Program-made: the position numbers and the translations under genes | The notes under the pieces: model-generated | What the model was told of the DNA's origin: nothing | The model's input: only the letters and a program-made list of their open reading frames with translations | Database searches by the model: none | Origin: CAVTWD01 sp963738325 | Lineage (GTDB): Bacteria > Actinomycetota > Acidimicrobiia > Acidimicrobiales > Ilumatobacteraceae | Direction of reading: 5' to 3' | DNA length: 64,000 bases | Assembly (NCBI GenBank): GCA_963738325.1 | Contig: CAVTWD010000002.1 | Coordinates: forward strand, 62,001-126,000 | Shown: in pieces, positions 40,301-49,660 of the stretch | Layout of the letters: every line of letters starts with the position of its first letter | How positions within the stretch are numbered: position 1 is the first letter of the stretch

Positions 40301-40519
40301 GGCGCAGCCCAGCCGTGTCCCGGAGTTGGGGTTACGGTCAGCGAGGACGGCGACCAGATCGTCGCCCGCTACCGCGCCAGCCAAGCCGAGCAGCGCGGCG
40401 CCGGAGCCGACCCAACGCCCGGGCACCTCGCCACCGAGGTAGTAGTCCTCCACACCTCGGGCGACCGAGCCGAGGTAGTACTGCTCACTCCCGGGGGCGA
40501 GAACCCCGACGTTCAACAC
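37320..40519 (-). CDS. MobF (TrwC/TraI-type) relaxase-helicase (two frame breaks)
   Basis: The GTG gives MLNVGVLAPGSEQYYLGSVA, with the double tyrosines of MobF relaxases, and a three-histidine HUH site in GDPHLHTHVLVANTV. After the nicking domain comes an SF1 helicase: Walker A VTAPAGAGKTFTID, Walker B TIVVLDEAGMCG, a GDPRQLPEID motif and the AMTVHKAQGLTCDRA and YVAMSRGR motifs. The C-terminal 230 residues are coiled coil. Frame breaks near 38900 and 38125 interrupt it. Total length is about 1066 codons. It nicks oriT, covalently attaches, and unwinds the transferred strand. No TraG/VirD4-type partner is in view. Confidence 0.92.
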
Positions 40520-40608
40520 GGGCCCGCTCCGGCGGCGACGGCAGGCATCGGTGATGCAAGTACGTGAACCCTCTCGTGTGAGTGGTCCGGCGGGTGGACC
40601 ATGGCGTG
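40520..40608. other. Intergenic segment, oriT candidate
   Basis: The 89-base gap between the relaxase start and the upstream HTH gene contains TGGTCC-N7-GGACCA at 40583-40601 and a smaller CATC/GATG dyad. MobF oriT sites are often next to the relaxase gene, but no nic consensus is certain here. Confidence 0.3.
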
Positions 40609-40983
40609 TCAGCCCGACTCGAGGAGGGAGAGCTGGGAGACGGTGGGCCTCACGGTTGCGGGCGGCACCTTGGCTGATCGCGCCTCCACGATCGAGAGGA
40701 CGTCCGAGGAGACCAGCAGGCGGTAGCGACCCGGTGTGAACCGGCCACCGTCGCCCTGGCGCCCGAGCCGCTGCATGAGTCCGGCGTCGGTCAATCGGCG
40801 CACCGCTCGCGCGGCGGTGTCCTTCGACACGCCGAGCGCCGCCGCGATCGACCGAGCGGACACGCTCGCTACCCCGTCGCAGCTCTCGGACACGGCGGCC
40901 TCCAGAACGACCCAGGCGAGCGGCCCGAGCCGACGCCGAAGCCCGCTCGCGGCACTGCCGATCACCACGGCGCTGCCGGTCAC
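40609..40983 (-). CDS. Winged-helix DNA-binding protein
   Basis: The GTG start overlaps the upstream stop (GTGA). The 124-residue protein has a winged helix, SVSARSIAAALGVSKDTAAR, with AVRRLTDAGLMQRL as its recognition and wing segment. It lies directly upstream of the relaxase and probably regulates transfer or binds near oriT. No catalytic domain is present. Confidence 0.7.
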   Translation of the reverse strand: MTGSAVVIGSAASGLRRRLGPLAWVVLEAAVSESCDGVASVSARSIAAALGVSKDTAARAVRRLTDAGLMQRLGRQGDGGRFTPGRYRLLVSSDVLSIVEARSAKVPPATVRPTVSQLSLLESG

Positions 40984-41219
40984 GGCACGAACGGCAAGCC
41001 GCGAGCCCACCGCTCGAACGCCGCCGCCGGAACACGGATGCTCCGCCCGATCCGTACCGCCGGGATCCCGTCGGTGACGTCGCCGTCGAGCCAGCGGCGG
41101 GCAAGCTGGTACGCCGCCGTGCGGCTGATCTGCAGCCGGAGCGCCACTTCGGGCACGGTCAGAAACGCACCGACCTTCACCACATCGCTCACGTCGCACC
41201 TCCGGTCACTCGCTTGCAC
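40980..41219 (-). CDS. Excisionase-family HTH protein
   Basis: The 79-residue protein contains LTVPEVALRLQISRTAAYQL and IPAVRIGRSIRVPAAAFERW, the helix-turn-helix and wing of the HTH_17/excisionase family. A GTG at 41192 (giving MSDVVKVGAFLTV) is an alternative start and better matches family length. It is the first gene of the transfer operon and is a second Xis candidate besides the 35848 ORF. Confidence 0.75.
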   Translation of the reverse strand: MQASDRRCDVSDVVKVGAFLTVPEVALRLQISRTAAYQLARRWLDGDVTDGIPAVRIGRSIRVPAAAFERWARGLPFVP

Positions 41220-41330
41220 GCCTCGCCTTCTGACGGACCAACGGTCAGCCGAACGGTGAAAGGGAGAAAGTTCGTTCGGTGAGACGACGGCCGGCCCCGA
41301 GAGCCAGGCCGATGCGGTCGCTGGACCTTC

Positions 41331-41590
41331 GTGTCACACCCTGGCCGTAGGGTTCGCTCACCCAGCACCTCTCGCTGGGCTCGGCGCCAGCTCGCCCACC
41401 ACCACCGATCCAGGAGGAGGAAGCGATGGAGCGCCTCGTGGAAACTGACGAGCCCACTGGGCTCGCCCACGGTGAAGGTCAAGCGGGCGCTGTGGGCCAA
41501 GCTGCTCACGACCGCTCTCGGTACAAACCTCTCCGACGAGGACTCGCTGTTCGTCGACCACACTCACAAGTCCGAGCGGCGTAGTCGGAC
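41331..41590 (+). pseudogene. Possible restriction/methylase remnant in a 550-base gene-poor gap
   Basis: The gap 41220-41770 has no intact gene. One plus-strand frame contains SPTVKVKRALWAKLLTTALG and then DEDSLFVDHTHKSER, a run that resembles the N-terminal region of large type IIG/N6-methylase proteins. It has no plausible start or continuation. If genuine, it is a fragment left by deletion. Confidence 0.3.
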
Positions 41591-41770
41591 GGCGATGCCA
41601 GGGCGTCTTCGTTTGCCGCGCCGCGGTCACGTCGCATCACGAAGAGTCGAGTCGTCAAGCGGGCGACAGTGTTCGAACTCCATCCCGCCAGGGCGACTGG
41701 TGTCTAGCATCTCCTGAAACCGACACTCTCAGCCCACCACGCTCACTCGAGGTGTTCGGGCTCGGAACGG

Positions 41771-44107
41771 TCAAGGCCGGGTTGGGCGCGTCGGGGCGTC
41801 CTCGGCGAGGGAGAGGTAGCTCTCGTCTTCCTGCGCGAAGTGCAGCTCGAGGATCGCATGCAGGCCGTAGAGGAGGCGTCGGAGCTCGAGGACGTCGTCC
41901 GAGCTTGGAGCGTCATCACCGACGCGGTCGATGATCGCGCCGGTTCGAGCCGTCAGCCGGCTGATCTCCGCGTGGGTCCGACTCATCGTGCCCGTCGGGT
42001 CGGTGCCCCCCAGCGCGTGAGCGATCAGCGGGTACAGCTGACGATCCTCAGCCCATTCATGGGGCTCGATCTCGGTGACGAGCAACCGATGGGCCCGACG
42101 CACCAGGTCGAGGGCGTCGGCTGTCGGTTCAGCGCCGAGGCGGTCGGCGGCGACGCGGAGCAAGTCGATGTCAGGTCGCAGCGCCCGGTGCTCAGCGCTG
42201 AAGCGAAGCGCGAGCTGGTTGGCCGTCTCGCCGAGTCGCGTCTCGCCCGGGCCGGGCCCCACCGCGCGGAGGGCGTTGAGGATCACAGCAACATCGATGA
42301 CCTCTTGCAGGAGCGCACCCCACGCGGCCGGCAGGTAGCCCGCTGCCGCGACCGCCATCGCGACGAGCGACAGCGTCATGCCGGCGACCACGCTCTGCAA
42401 CGCGATGCGGCGCGACCGACGGGCGATGACATGGGCCTCACCAAGGCGGTCGAGTCGATCGACCGTGAGCACGACGTCGGCGGTCTCGGAGGACACCGTC
42501 GCGCCCCGGGCACCGATCGCGACGCCGACCGCTGCGAGCGCGAGTGCCGGGGCGTCGTTGATGCCGTCGCCGACCATGATCGTGACCCCTTTGGCGTTCT
42601 CGCGACGGACGACCTCGACCTTGTCGGCCGGGCTCTGCTCCGCCACCACCTCATCGACGCCGATCATCGCCCCGACCGTCGCGGCCACGTCGGCACGGTC
42701 GCCCGTCACCATCACGACCCGGCGGATGCCCGCTCGACGCAGGCTGCGAATCGTGCGCGCGGCGTCCGGTCGGATCGGATCAGCCAGCACGAACGCGCCT
42801 GCTGGCAGGCCGTCCACGCCGACGAACACGCACACGGCACCATCGAGCTCGCCTCGCTGTCGAGCCGTCACCACCCACGGCTCGTCGCCCCGCACGCCAG
42901 CCCAGCTGGCCTTGCCGAGCGCCACCTCGTGCCCGCCCACCGTGCCGCGGATGCCCGCGCCCGTCACCTCTTCGGTGTGGCTCGGCAGCTCGAGCACCAG
43001 CCCGCGTTCACGTCCCGCGCGCACGATGGCCGCGGCCAGGACGTGCGGCGACACCTGGTCGAGCGACGCCGCGAGCTGGAGCACATCAGGAGGCTTGCGA
43101 TCTTCGGCCGCGACGATCTCGACCAGTGCCGGTCGGCCGATCGTGAGGGTACCGGTCTTGTCGAACAGCAGGATCTCGGCGTCCGCCAGCCGTTCGAGTG
43201 GCCCGCCACCCTTCACGACAACACCGCGACGGGCGGTCCGCGACAGACCGGCGACGATGGCGATAGGGGCGGCAAGGATGAGCGGGCAGGGCGTGGCGAC
43301 CACCAGCACCGCGACGGCCCGCGCCAGCTCACCCGAGACTGCCCATGCCGCGGCGGCGACGCCCACGCTCACGACGAGGAAGACGAGCGCGTAGCGATCC
43401 GCCAGGCGGACGAACGGCGAGCCGGCCGCAGTGGCCTCCTCGACCAAGCGCACGATGCCGGCGTAGGTCGAGTCCTCGGCCCGCGTGGAAGCGAGCAGGT
43501 CGAAGGGACCACCCGCGTTCACGGCGCCGCCTCGCACGGCCTCGCCGGTGGAGCGCTCGACCGGCAATGGCTCACCCGTGATCGCACTGTCGTCGATGAT
43601 CGCCGGGCCCGCGTGCACGGTGCCGTCGACGGGAAGCACCTCCCCCGGCTGCACGAGCAGCAGGTCGCCGACGGCCACCTCTTCGAGGGGCGCGTCGCTG
43701 AGCGCGGCGCCGACGTACCGGTGGGCGATCTTCGGTGCCCGACCGAGGAGGGCGTGCAGCTCCCGCTCGGCCCGGCCGGCGGCCCACGCCTCCAGGGTGC
43801 GACCGGTCGCCAGCATCACCGTGATCACTGCGCCCGCGAAGTGCTCACCGACCACGAGCGTGCCGAGCAACGCGAGCAGGGCGATGAGGTCGACGCCGAG
43901 GCGCCGCTCACGTGCGGCGCCGACGACCGACCAGAGCGACAGCGCGACACCGAACGCCGTCGTGGCCGTCCAGATCGCGTTGGCGACGTCGTCAGCTCCC
44001 ACCACGGCAGACACGGCACCGGCTGTGAGGCCCAGCACCGCAACGGCCAGCACGACGATGTCGGCTCGGCGGCTGATCAGACGGCGCATCGACCTACGGT
44101 CCTCCAT
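41771..44107 (-). CDS. P1B-type metal ATPase (P1B-5-like) with C-terminal hemerythrin domain
   Basis: The 778-residue protein has about eight membrane helices, the actuator TGE (near 179), the transmembrane motif VVATPCPLILAAPIA (near 275), the phosphorylation site DKTGT (near 316) and GDGINDAP (near 517). No N-terminal metal-binding domain is present. The last 145 residues carry the hemerythrin pattern: H in SAEHRALR, HEWAEDRQLYP, a later H in RTHAEI, and HAILELHFAQEDE. A TPC membrane motif plus a hemerythrin tail defines the P1B-5 group (Nia-like), linked to Ni/Fe efflux. The diiron tail could sense iron or oxygen. A TTG one codon upstream is also possible. Confidence 0.88.
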   Translation of the reverse strand: MEDRRSMRRLISRRADIVVLAVAVLGLTAGAVSAVVGADDVANAIWTATTAFGVALSLWSVVGAARERRLGVDLIALLALLGTLVVGEHFAGAVITVMLATGRTLEAWAAGRAERELHALLGRAPKIAHRYVGAALSDAPLEEVAVGDLLLVQPGEVLPVDGTVHAGPAIIDDSAITGEPLPVERSTGEAVRGGAVNAGGPFDLLASTRAEDSTYAGIVRLVEEATAAGSPFVRLADRYALVFLVVSVGVAAAAWAVSGELARAVAVLVVATPCPLILAAPIAIVAGLSRTARRGVVVKGGGPLERLADAEILLFDKTGTLTIGRPALVEIVAAEDRKPPDVLQLAASLDQVSPHVLAAAIVRAGRERGLVLELPSHTEEVTGAGIRGTVGGHEVALGKASWAGVRGDEPWVVTARQRGELDGAVCVFVGVDGLPAGAFVLADPIRPDAARTIRSLRRAGIRRVVMVTGDRADVAATVGAMIGVDEVVAEQSPADKVEVVRRENAKGVTIMVGDGINDAPALALAAVGVAIGARGATVSSETADVVLTVDRLDRLGEAHVIARRSRRIALQSVVAGMTLSLVAMAVAAAGYLPAAWGALLQEVIDVAVILNALRAVGPGPGETRLGETANQLALRFSAEHRALRPDIDLLRVAADRLGAEPTADALDLVRRAHRLLVTEIEPHEWAEDRQLYPLIAHALGGTDPTGTMSRTHAEISRLTARTGAIIDRVGDDAPSSDDVLELRRLLYGLHAILELHFAQEDESYLSLAEDAPTRPTRP

Positions 44108-44176
44108 CAAGGGGCGCTCGACCGTAGCGGGCCGACGAGCCTCCGTCGGCCCGTCCCCGCCGACGGGTGCGCCGGC

Positions 44177-44757
44177 CTAGGGCGTGGCGGGTCGGGAGGA
44201 CGCGGCCGTCGGGCGACGCGCCACCGGCGTGCGCACCATGCTCAGGATGCGAGCCAGCACCGCCCAGGTGGTGGCGGCCACGGCGAGCCCGAGGCCCATC
44301 CGGAAGGTCGGTGTCCGCGGCATCGGCGCCGGCCGTGATGCCGTGCATGGTCGCCATCCAGAACAGCAGGTAGCTGCTGAAGTGGATGGCCCTCCACCAA
44401 CGGCGCGGGAAGGCGGCGCTGGACCAACGACGTCATCTCCACGATGACGAGGAGGTACATCGCGACGACGCCCCACGCGACCGCGCCGGGCTTCCACGAC
44501 GAAGCGAAGGGCACGAACGTCTCGGCCCAGCCGAAGTGCGCGTACGAGTCCGCAGCCAAGGCGAAGAGATGCAGCCCGGTCAAGGCCACGGCGAGGCCAC
44601 CGAGGTACCGGTGGACGTCCGTGAGCCATCGAGGAGCCCCGGGCCGGGGGACGAGGCGACCGGCGAGCAGCGTGCCCCACACGACCGTGGCCACCAGGAC
44701 GAGCCAAGCCACCATGCCGCTGGATCGCGCCACGTACCACCAGAGCTTCTCGTTCAT
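44177..44757 (-). CDS. Ferric-reductase-like heme membrane protein (two frame breaks)
   Basis: The N-terminal half begins MNEKLWWYVARSSGMVAWLV, and further helices carry histidines in VHRYLGGLAVALTGLHLF. After a frame break near 44405 comes RAIHFSSYLLFWMATMHGIT; after another near 44312, FRMGLGLAVAATTWAVLARI. The paired histidines fit a b-type heme site as in the ferric reductase-like transmembrane domain family. Its ATG overlaps the apbE stop. It probably passes electrons across the membrane with a flavoprotein. Confidence 0.75.
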
Positions 44758-45690
44758 GACGCCGCCTGCGTCTGGCGCACGTCGAGGAAGACGTCCACTC
44801 CATCGCCGAGCACCTCGACCTGACCGTCGGCGTCGACCACGAGCGCGGATGCGGCGGGCAGTGGAACCGTTGCGCCACCGACGAGGAGCGACTTAGTCAG
44901 GGACTCGGCCCACCAAGCTTTGCCGGAGACGACGGTGGCCGCCACGAGCCGTCCGGCTGTCGGACGTTCCGTGGTGGGGTCGAGCAGATGGTGGATCTCG
45001 ACGCCATCCACCGTCCAACGACGGCCGAGGACGCTCGACGTGGCGATGCCACCCTCGACGATAGCGACGCGGGACAGCGTCCGCTCTGCGGCATGTGGAT
45101 CCTCCACGCCGACGACCCACGCCTCGCCCTCGGGAGGTTCGCCGGCGACAGCCAGGTCGCCGCCCAGGTTGACCATCGCACCGTGGGCGCCCCGCTCTTG
45201 CAGGTCGGCCACCACGATGTCGGCCGCCAGACCCTTGCCCAGACCTCCGCCATCGAGGCCCACGCCGTAGGGGAGGCGCACCGTGCTCGCCCGCTCATCG
45301 ATGACGACGCCGGCCATGCCGCGCCGGTGAGGGATGCTCGGCCCGTTCTGGCTGTGGCGCGTCGACCCGCCAGCGACGAGCGCGAAGTCGCGGTCGTAGC
45401 CGAGCGCCACCATCGCGTGGTGCAGCGTCGGGTCGAAGCGGCCGTCCGTCGCGGCCCAGGCCGTGGCGCAGGCGCGCAGCAGCGTCAACGTGTCGGCGCT
45501 CACCGACACGTCCCGACCCCCTGAGTCGTTCAACCGGCTGAGCTCGCTCGTCGGCAGGAACCGGCTCCAGCGCTGCTCGAGCTGCTCGAGTCGCGGATCG
45601 CGCCACGTCGAGGAGATGGGCGTCCCCGACGACGACGACGTGGGCGTCGGTGCCCATCGCCCGGAACCGGACGTCGCCGGTACGGAGCAC
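44754..45690 (-). CDS. apbE: FAD:protein FMN transferase ApbE (one frame break)
   Basis: The start is MLRTGDVRFRAMGTDAHVVV (GTG; a TTG two codons upstream overlaps the previous stop). After a frame break near 45550 the rest reads LPTSELSRLNDSGGRD, then LDGGGLGKGLAAD, NLGGDLAVAG and EIHHLLDPTTERPTAG, the Mg/FAD-binding motifs of ApbE. ApbE attaches FMN covalently to Thr/Ser of target proteins on the outer face. No clear flavin-acceptor domain is encoded beside it. Confidence 0.9.
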
Positions 45691-45692
45691 GC

Positions 45693-46208
45693 TCAACTCT
45701 TCTTCGTCCTGGTCACCGGCGCGGTGGTTGCGGCCTTCGGGTGAGCGATCACAGCAGGCTTGGGTGCCCTTGCGCCGAGCGGCGAGGCCGCGGACGGCGC
45801 GCGGGCGATCGGCGGGGCCGCGGCTCGGGTCGTGTTCGCCGTCGATGGCGTCTGGCGCATGACCACGATCACGGTGATCGGGGGTGCCGGCGGCATACTC
45901 ACAACAACGCCGCCGCTCGCCGCGGTGGTGACGCCCTTGAGTGAGGACGGGGCCGACGAAGCCCGGTCGGCCAGGGCCAGCAACGCGGCGCCGGCCAGGA
46001 CGGCTGACAGGCTCGCGCCCGTCGTGATGATGCGGGTGAGCGGGGCGACCGCCTTGCGACGCGCCCGGCGGGCGGGAGCGTTCGGCGCTGTCGTCCCGCT
46101 GGACGGAGCAGTGGCGTGGTCGATCCCCTCAGGTGCACCGGCGGACGGCACCACCGGTCGGGTGCGCCGTCGGGCCAGCGCCTCCAGTCGCTCCTCAGTC
46201 GTCGTCAT
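45693..46208 (-). CDS. Single-pass membrane protein of the redox cluster
   Basis: The 171-residue protein has a basic cytoplasmic N-terminus (MTTTEERLEALARRRTRPVV), one membrane helix (GASLSAVLAGAALLALAD) and an Ala/Pro/Thr-rich outer tail ending in TRTKKS. Similar proteins accompany apbE and ferric-reductase-like genes in actinobacteria. No FMN-binding domain is seen. It overlaps the secreted-protein gene by 14 bases and the apbE start. Confidence 0.6.
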   Translation of the reverse strand: MTTTEERLEALARRRTRPVVPSAGAPEGIDHATAPSSGTTAPNAPARRARRKAVAPLTRIITTGASLSAVLAGAALLALADRASSAPSSLKGVTTAASGGVVVSMPPAPPITVIVVMRQTPSTANTTRAAAPPIARAPSAASPLGARAPKPAVIAHPKAATTAPVTRTKKS

Positions 46209-46581
46209 GCCCGCCACCTTCGCCGCTGTGGCCGTTGTCGGTCTCGACCCCGTGGTCGCCGCCGCCGCCGAAGCTGCTGGCCTGCGTCGTGGTGACCGGC
46301 TCGGTCGCGGTAGGTGCGGTGCCGGAGGTGACCGCGGGTACTGGTGGCGCCGTGACGGCGACGGAGGGCGACGGGGCGAGGCCCGTCCGCGCCCCGGGAA
46401 CATCGACGTAGACCGTCACGACCTGCGGCGGGACGGCGCTGGCGTCCGTCGGTGTGAACGTGCCGACGTCGCCGGGCGGCGTGTTGGCGGTCCCGCGGAA
46501 GTTGGCCGCCAGGGCGCTGCTCGAGGCGAGCGCAGTGAGCGTGATCGCACCTGCGACGGTGATGACGGTCCGCTTCTCCAC
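46195..46581 (-). CDS. Small secreted protein of the redox cluster
   Basis: The 128-residue protein has a classical signal peptide (MEKRTVITVAGAITLTALAS, cleavage after ALA), a Pro/Thr/Val-rich middle and a Gly/His/Asp-rich C-terminus (GGGGDHGVETDNGHSGEGGG). The His/Asp tail may bind metal. It is the first gene of the operon and is divergent from the response regulator. Confidence 0.6.
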   Translation of the reverse strand: MEKRTVITVAGAITLTALASSSALAANFRGTANTPPGDVGTFTPTDASAVPPQVVTVYVDVPGARTGLAPSPSVAVTAPPVPAVTSGTAPTATEPVTTTQASSFGGGGDHGVETDNGHSGEGGGHDDD

Positions 46582-46659
46582 TGCTGTCCTCCGGTCGATG
46601 GTCCTCTTCCGACGACAGTACGGGTGGGAGAGGTAGGGCCCGACTCGGCCACGGTTAGG

Positions 46660-46674
46660 GTTCGCCCAAGTTCG
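46660..46674. promoter_or_regulatory. GTTCG direct repeat in the divergent promoter region
   Basis: GTTCG occurs at 46660 and 46670, ten bases apart, in the 137-base region between the secreted-protein gene and the response regulator. OmpR-family regulators bind such direct repeats, so the neighbouring regulator could act here on both operons. Confidence 0.3.
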
Positions 46675-46718
46675 ACGGGCACAGCCCGGGCCGGCAGGGC
46701 GTATGGCAGCCTGCCGGT

Positions 46719-47372
46719 GTGCGGATCCTGATGGTCGAGGACGACGACGCCATCGCCGGCTCGATTGCGGACGGCCTCGAGCGCAACGGCTTCACGGTCG
46801 AACGCGCGCGCACGGCAGCCGAAGCGTTGGCCGCCGCACCCGCCGACCTCGTGCTGCTCGACCTCGGCCTCCCGGACACCGACGGCGAGGAGGTCTGTCG
46901 GCGACTCCGCCGCGAGTCGCGCGTGCCGATCATCATCGTCAGTGCTCGGGGCGACGAGATCGACCGGGTCGTCCTGCTCGAACTGGGCGCCGACGACTAC
47001 CTCGTCAAACCGTTCGGGCTGCGCGAGCTGATCGCCCGGGTCCGCGCCGTGCTCCGCCGGGTCGACGTGACCCCCGAACCCGAGCCGACGCTGCGAGCCG
47101 GATCCCTCGAACTGGACACCCGGTCACGGCGGGTGACGGCCGACGGCTCGCCCGTCGAGCTGACGCCAAAGGAGTTCGACCTGCTGGCCTTGTTGCTAAG
47201 CGAGCCGGGTCGCGTCTTCCGCCGTCAGGAGATCCTCGAACGGGTTTGGGATCCGCACTGGTACGGACCTTCGAAGACCATCGACGTCCACCTGGCCTCG
47301 ATCCGCAGGAAGCTCGGCGACGCCGTCACCGTGACCGCGGTGCGAGGCGTCGGCTTCCGCGTCGAGCCGTGA
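46719..47372 (+). CDS. OmpR-family response regulator
   Basis: The 217-residue protein has a receiver domain with the acidic pocket EDD, phospho-acceptor Asp48 in LVLLDLGLP, a serine in IIIVSARG and Lys97 in YLVKPFG. The C-terminal winged helix (ELTPKEFDLLALLL, then TIDVHLASIRRKLG) is of OmpR/PhoB type. The GTG start follows the divergent promoter region. Its stop overlaps the kinase start. Confidence 0.95.
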   Translation: MRILMVEDDDAIAGSIADGLERNGFTVERARTAAEALAAAPADLVLLDLGLPDTDGEEVCRRLRRESRVPIIIVSARGDEIDRVVLLELGADDYLVKPFGLRELIARVRAVLRRVDVTPEPEPTLRAGSLELDTRSRRVTADGSPVELTPKEFDLLALLLSEPGRVFRRQEILERVWDPHWYGPSKTIDVHLASIRRKLGDAVTVTAVRGVGFRVEP

Positions 47373-48754
47373 CTCGCCGCCTGCTCCTGACCTACTTGCT
47401 GATCACCGCGGCCGTGCTGGCGGTGCTGGAGATCCCGCTCGCCGTCACGTTCAAGTCGCGCGAGGAGAACCGCTTCTTGTCGGCCGTCGAGCGCGACGCC
47501 AGGGTCATCGCCACCCAGGTCGAGGAGACACTCGAGCAGGGCACCGGGCCGGACGCGGTGCCGATCGTGCTCGACTACCGCGACACCATCGGCGGGCGGG
47601 CCGTCGTCGTCGACCGCAACGGTCGCTCCGTTGCCGACTCGGACAACCCCGCGGGACCGGCGCGTGACTTCTCGACGAGAGAGGAGATCGCGGCGGCGCT
47701 CAACGGGACGGTCTCCGCAGGCATCAGGGCCTCCGAGACCCTCGGTACGCGGCTCATCTACGTCGCCGTGCCCGTGGCTTCGTCCGGCCAGGTGCACGGA
47801 GCCGTGCGGATCACCTACCCGGCGAGCGAGCTCGACCGTCGCGTCCGGCGCAACTGGCTGAACCTCGGCTTGCTAGCCGGGTCGATCCTCGTCGGCGTGG
47901 CCGTCGCCGGCTGGCTGCTCGCTTCAAGCGTCACACGCCCCGTCGCCCGGCTGCGCGCCGCCACCGCGCGACTCGCCGCAGGTGATCTCGACGCGCGCGC
48001 CGACTCGACGACCGGTCCCCCCGAGGTGCGGGGTCTCTCGCGCGACTTCGACGACATGGCCGGCCGGCTCAGCGAGCTCGTCGGCGCCCAGCAAGCCTTC
48101 GTCGCCGACGCATCGCACCAGCTGCGCTCCCCCCTCACCGCGCTCCGCCTCCGCCTCGAGAGCCTCGACGAGCCAGCCGACGAACATGACAGGGACCAGC
48201 TGGACGCCGCCATCGACGAGACCCATCGCCTCCAGCGCCTCGTAGATGCCCTGCTCACCCTGGCCCGCGCCGACACCACTGCGACGCCGCTCGTCACGGT
48301 CGACGCCGCGGAGGTCGCACACGAGCGGTGCCTCACCTGGTCACCCCTTGCGGACGAACGATCCATCGACCTCAGCTACACCGGCCCCGCTACCGCGTCC
48401 GCGATGGCACTGGACGGGGCGCTCGAGCAGATCCTCGACAACCTCGTCGCCAACGCGCTCGAAGCCAGCCCGGATCGCACCACCATCACGGTCGACGTGG
48501 CGACCGGCCCGACCGCTCTCACACTCACGGTCGACGACCAGGGGCCGGGCATGACCGATGAACAGATCCTCCGAGCGAAGGATCGCTTCTGGCGCGCTCC
48601 CGACGCCCACCCTGGCGGCACGGGGCTCGGACTGGCCATCATCGAACAGCTCACCCGGCAATCGGGCGGCGCGTTGCACCTCGCTAGGAACGGCGACGGC
48701 GGTCTTCGGGCCACCATAACGCTGCCGCTCCCGAGGGACCGCCCGACGGAGTGA
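47369..48754 (+). CDS. Membrane sensor histidine kinase
   Basis: The 461-residue protein has an N-terminal membrane helix, an extracytoplasmic region of about 130 residues, a second helix (LGLLAGSILVGVAVAGWLLA), a HAMP linker, the H-box FVADASHQLRSPLTAL with His250, an N-box (DNLVANALEAS) and G-boxes (DDQGPGMT, GTGLGLAI). It overlaps the regulator by GTGA. The likely signal is metal or redox stress, given the cargo beside it; that is inference. Confidence 0.93.
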   Translation: MTRRLLLTYLLITAAVLAVLEIPLAVTFKSREENRFLSAVERDARVIATQVEETLEQGTGPDAVPIVLDYRDTIGGRAVVVDRNGRSVADSDNPAGPARDFSTREEIAAALNGTVSAGIRASETLGTRLIYVAVPVASSGQVHGAVRITYPASELDRRVRRNWLNLGLLAGSILVGVAVAGWLLASSVTRPVARLRAATARLAAGDLDARADSTTGPPEVRGLSRDFDDMAGRLSELVGAQQAFVADASHQLRSPLTALRLRLESLDEPADEHDRDQLDAAIDETHRLQRLVDALLTLARADTTATPLVTVDAAEVAHERCLTWSPLADERSIDLSYTGPATASAMALDGALEQILDNLVANALEASPDRTTITVDVATGPTALTLTVDDQGPGMTDEQILRAKDRFWRAPDAHPGGTGLGLAIIEQLTRQSGGALHLARNGDGGLRATITLPLPRDRPTE

Positions 48755-48802
48755 CGCCCATGGCCGCGGCCCGCCACTCCGATGCGCGTCCGCGCCAGAG
48801 GT

Positions 48803-48895
48803 TCAGCCAGGCACGACCGCGACCGGGCACGAGTTGTTGCGCAGCACCGCGTGGCTGACCGAGCTCCATTCGCCGGCGCCGCCGTGGGCCCCGAG
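48803..48895 (-). pseudogene. Universal stress protein, C-terminal remnant
   Basis: The minus strand reads LRFLALGAHGGAGEWSSVSH, then AVLRNNSCPVAVVPG and a stop. This is the ATP-binding end of a universal stress protein (GxHGxxG...SVSxxVL...CPVxVV). The rest of the gene is missing; plus-strand MFS sequence begins just beyond. Confidence 0.65.
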
Positions 48896-48926
48896 CGCGA
48901 GAAACCGCAGCCATCTGCACGACACG

Positions 48927-49660
48927 TGGGCCACGAGATCCCGACCGCACTGCTGCCGCCGCTCCTGACGTCGACCCTCGGTGCGCCGGCGTCGGCGCTC
49001 GGCGCCATCGAGGGCATCTCGGACGCGCTGGCCAGTGTCGCCCGATTCACTGGTGGCGCCCTCGCCGACGACCCCCACCGCCGGCGCACGGTCGCCGTTG
49101 GCGGCTACACGACCACCGCCCTGTTCTCGGCCAGCATCGGTGCGGCAACGGCGGTCTGGCAGGTTGCCATCCTGCGGGCGACCGAGCTGTTCGAGCCCGG
49201 CCGATCGCAGGACCAGGCCACGCAGCTCGCCCTGTGGCTGTACGTCGCGTACAACCTCGCGGCGACGCTCATCAGCCTCCCGGCCGGCCATCTGGGCGAC
49301 CGCATCGGGGCACCACGGGTGCTCGCCCTTGGCGCTCTCTCCTTCGTCGGCGCCTACGTCTGGTTCGCAGCCGGGCCCGATGCTCTGCTCACGCTGCTCC
49401 CTGCCTTCGTCCTCGCCGGGTTGGGCATCGGCTTCGCCGAGACTGCAGAGCACGCCGCCGTTGCCGCGCTCGCACCGGCCGATCTCCGAGGTTCGGCCTT
49501 CGGCATGCTCGCCGGCATCCAGTCCATCGGCAACCTCGTCGCCTCGCTCGTCGCCGGCATCCTGTGGACGGCGGGATCACCGGGCCTGGCGTTCAGTGTG
49601 CTAACCGTCACGATGGCAGTGGCCGTGCCCCTCGTGCTCACCGCAGCCAGCGTGCACTCT
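48927..49660 (+). pseudogene. MFS transporter, truncated and internally deleted
   Basis: Recognisable MFS sequence begins GHEIPTALLPPLLTSTLGAP with no start codon or first helix, and runs with ARFTGGALADDPHRRRTVAV. At QVAILRATELFEPGRS the middle part appears missing (about 150-180 residues by family memory), rejoining at LWLYVAYNLAATLISLPAGH. The C-terminus is cut by the end of the IS1380-type element. Reading upstream in the same frame gives a nonsense N-terminus over the stress-protein remnant. Confidence 0.65.

Noticed and set aside
41840..44338. An 832-codon plus-strand open frame over the P-type ATPase
   Set aside because: Antisense shadow with Arg/His-rich composition and no family resemblance.
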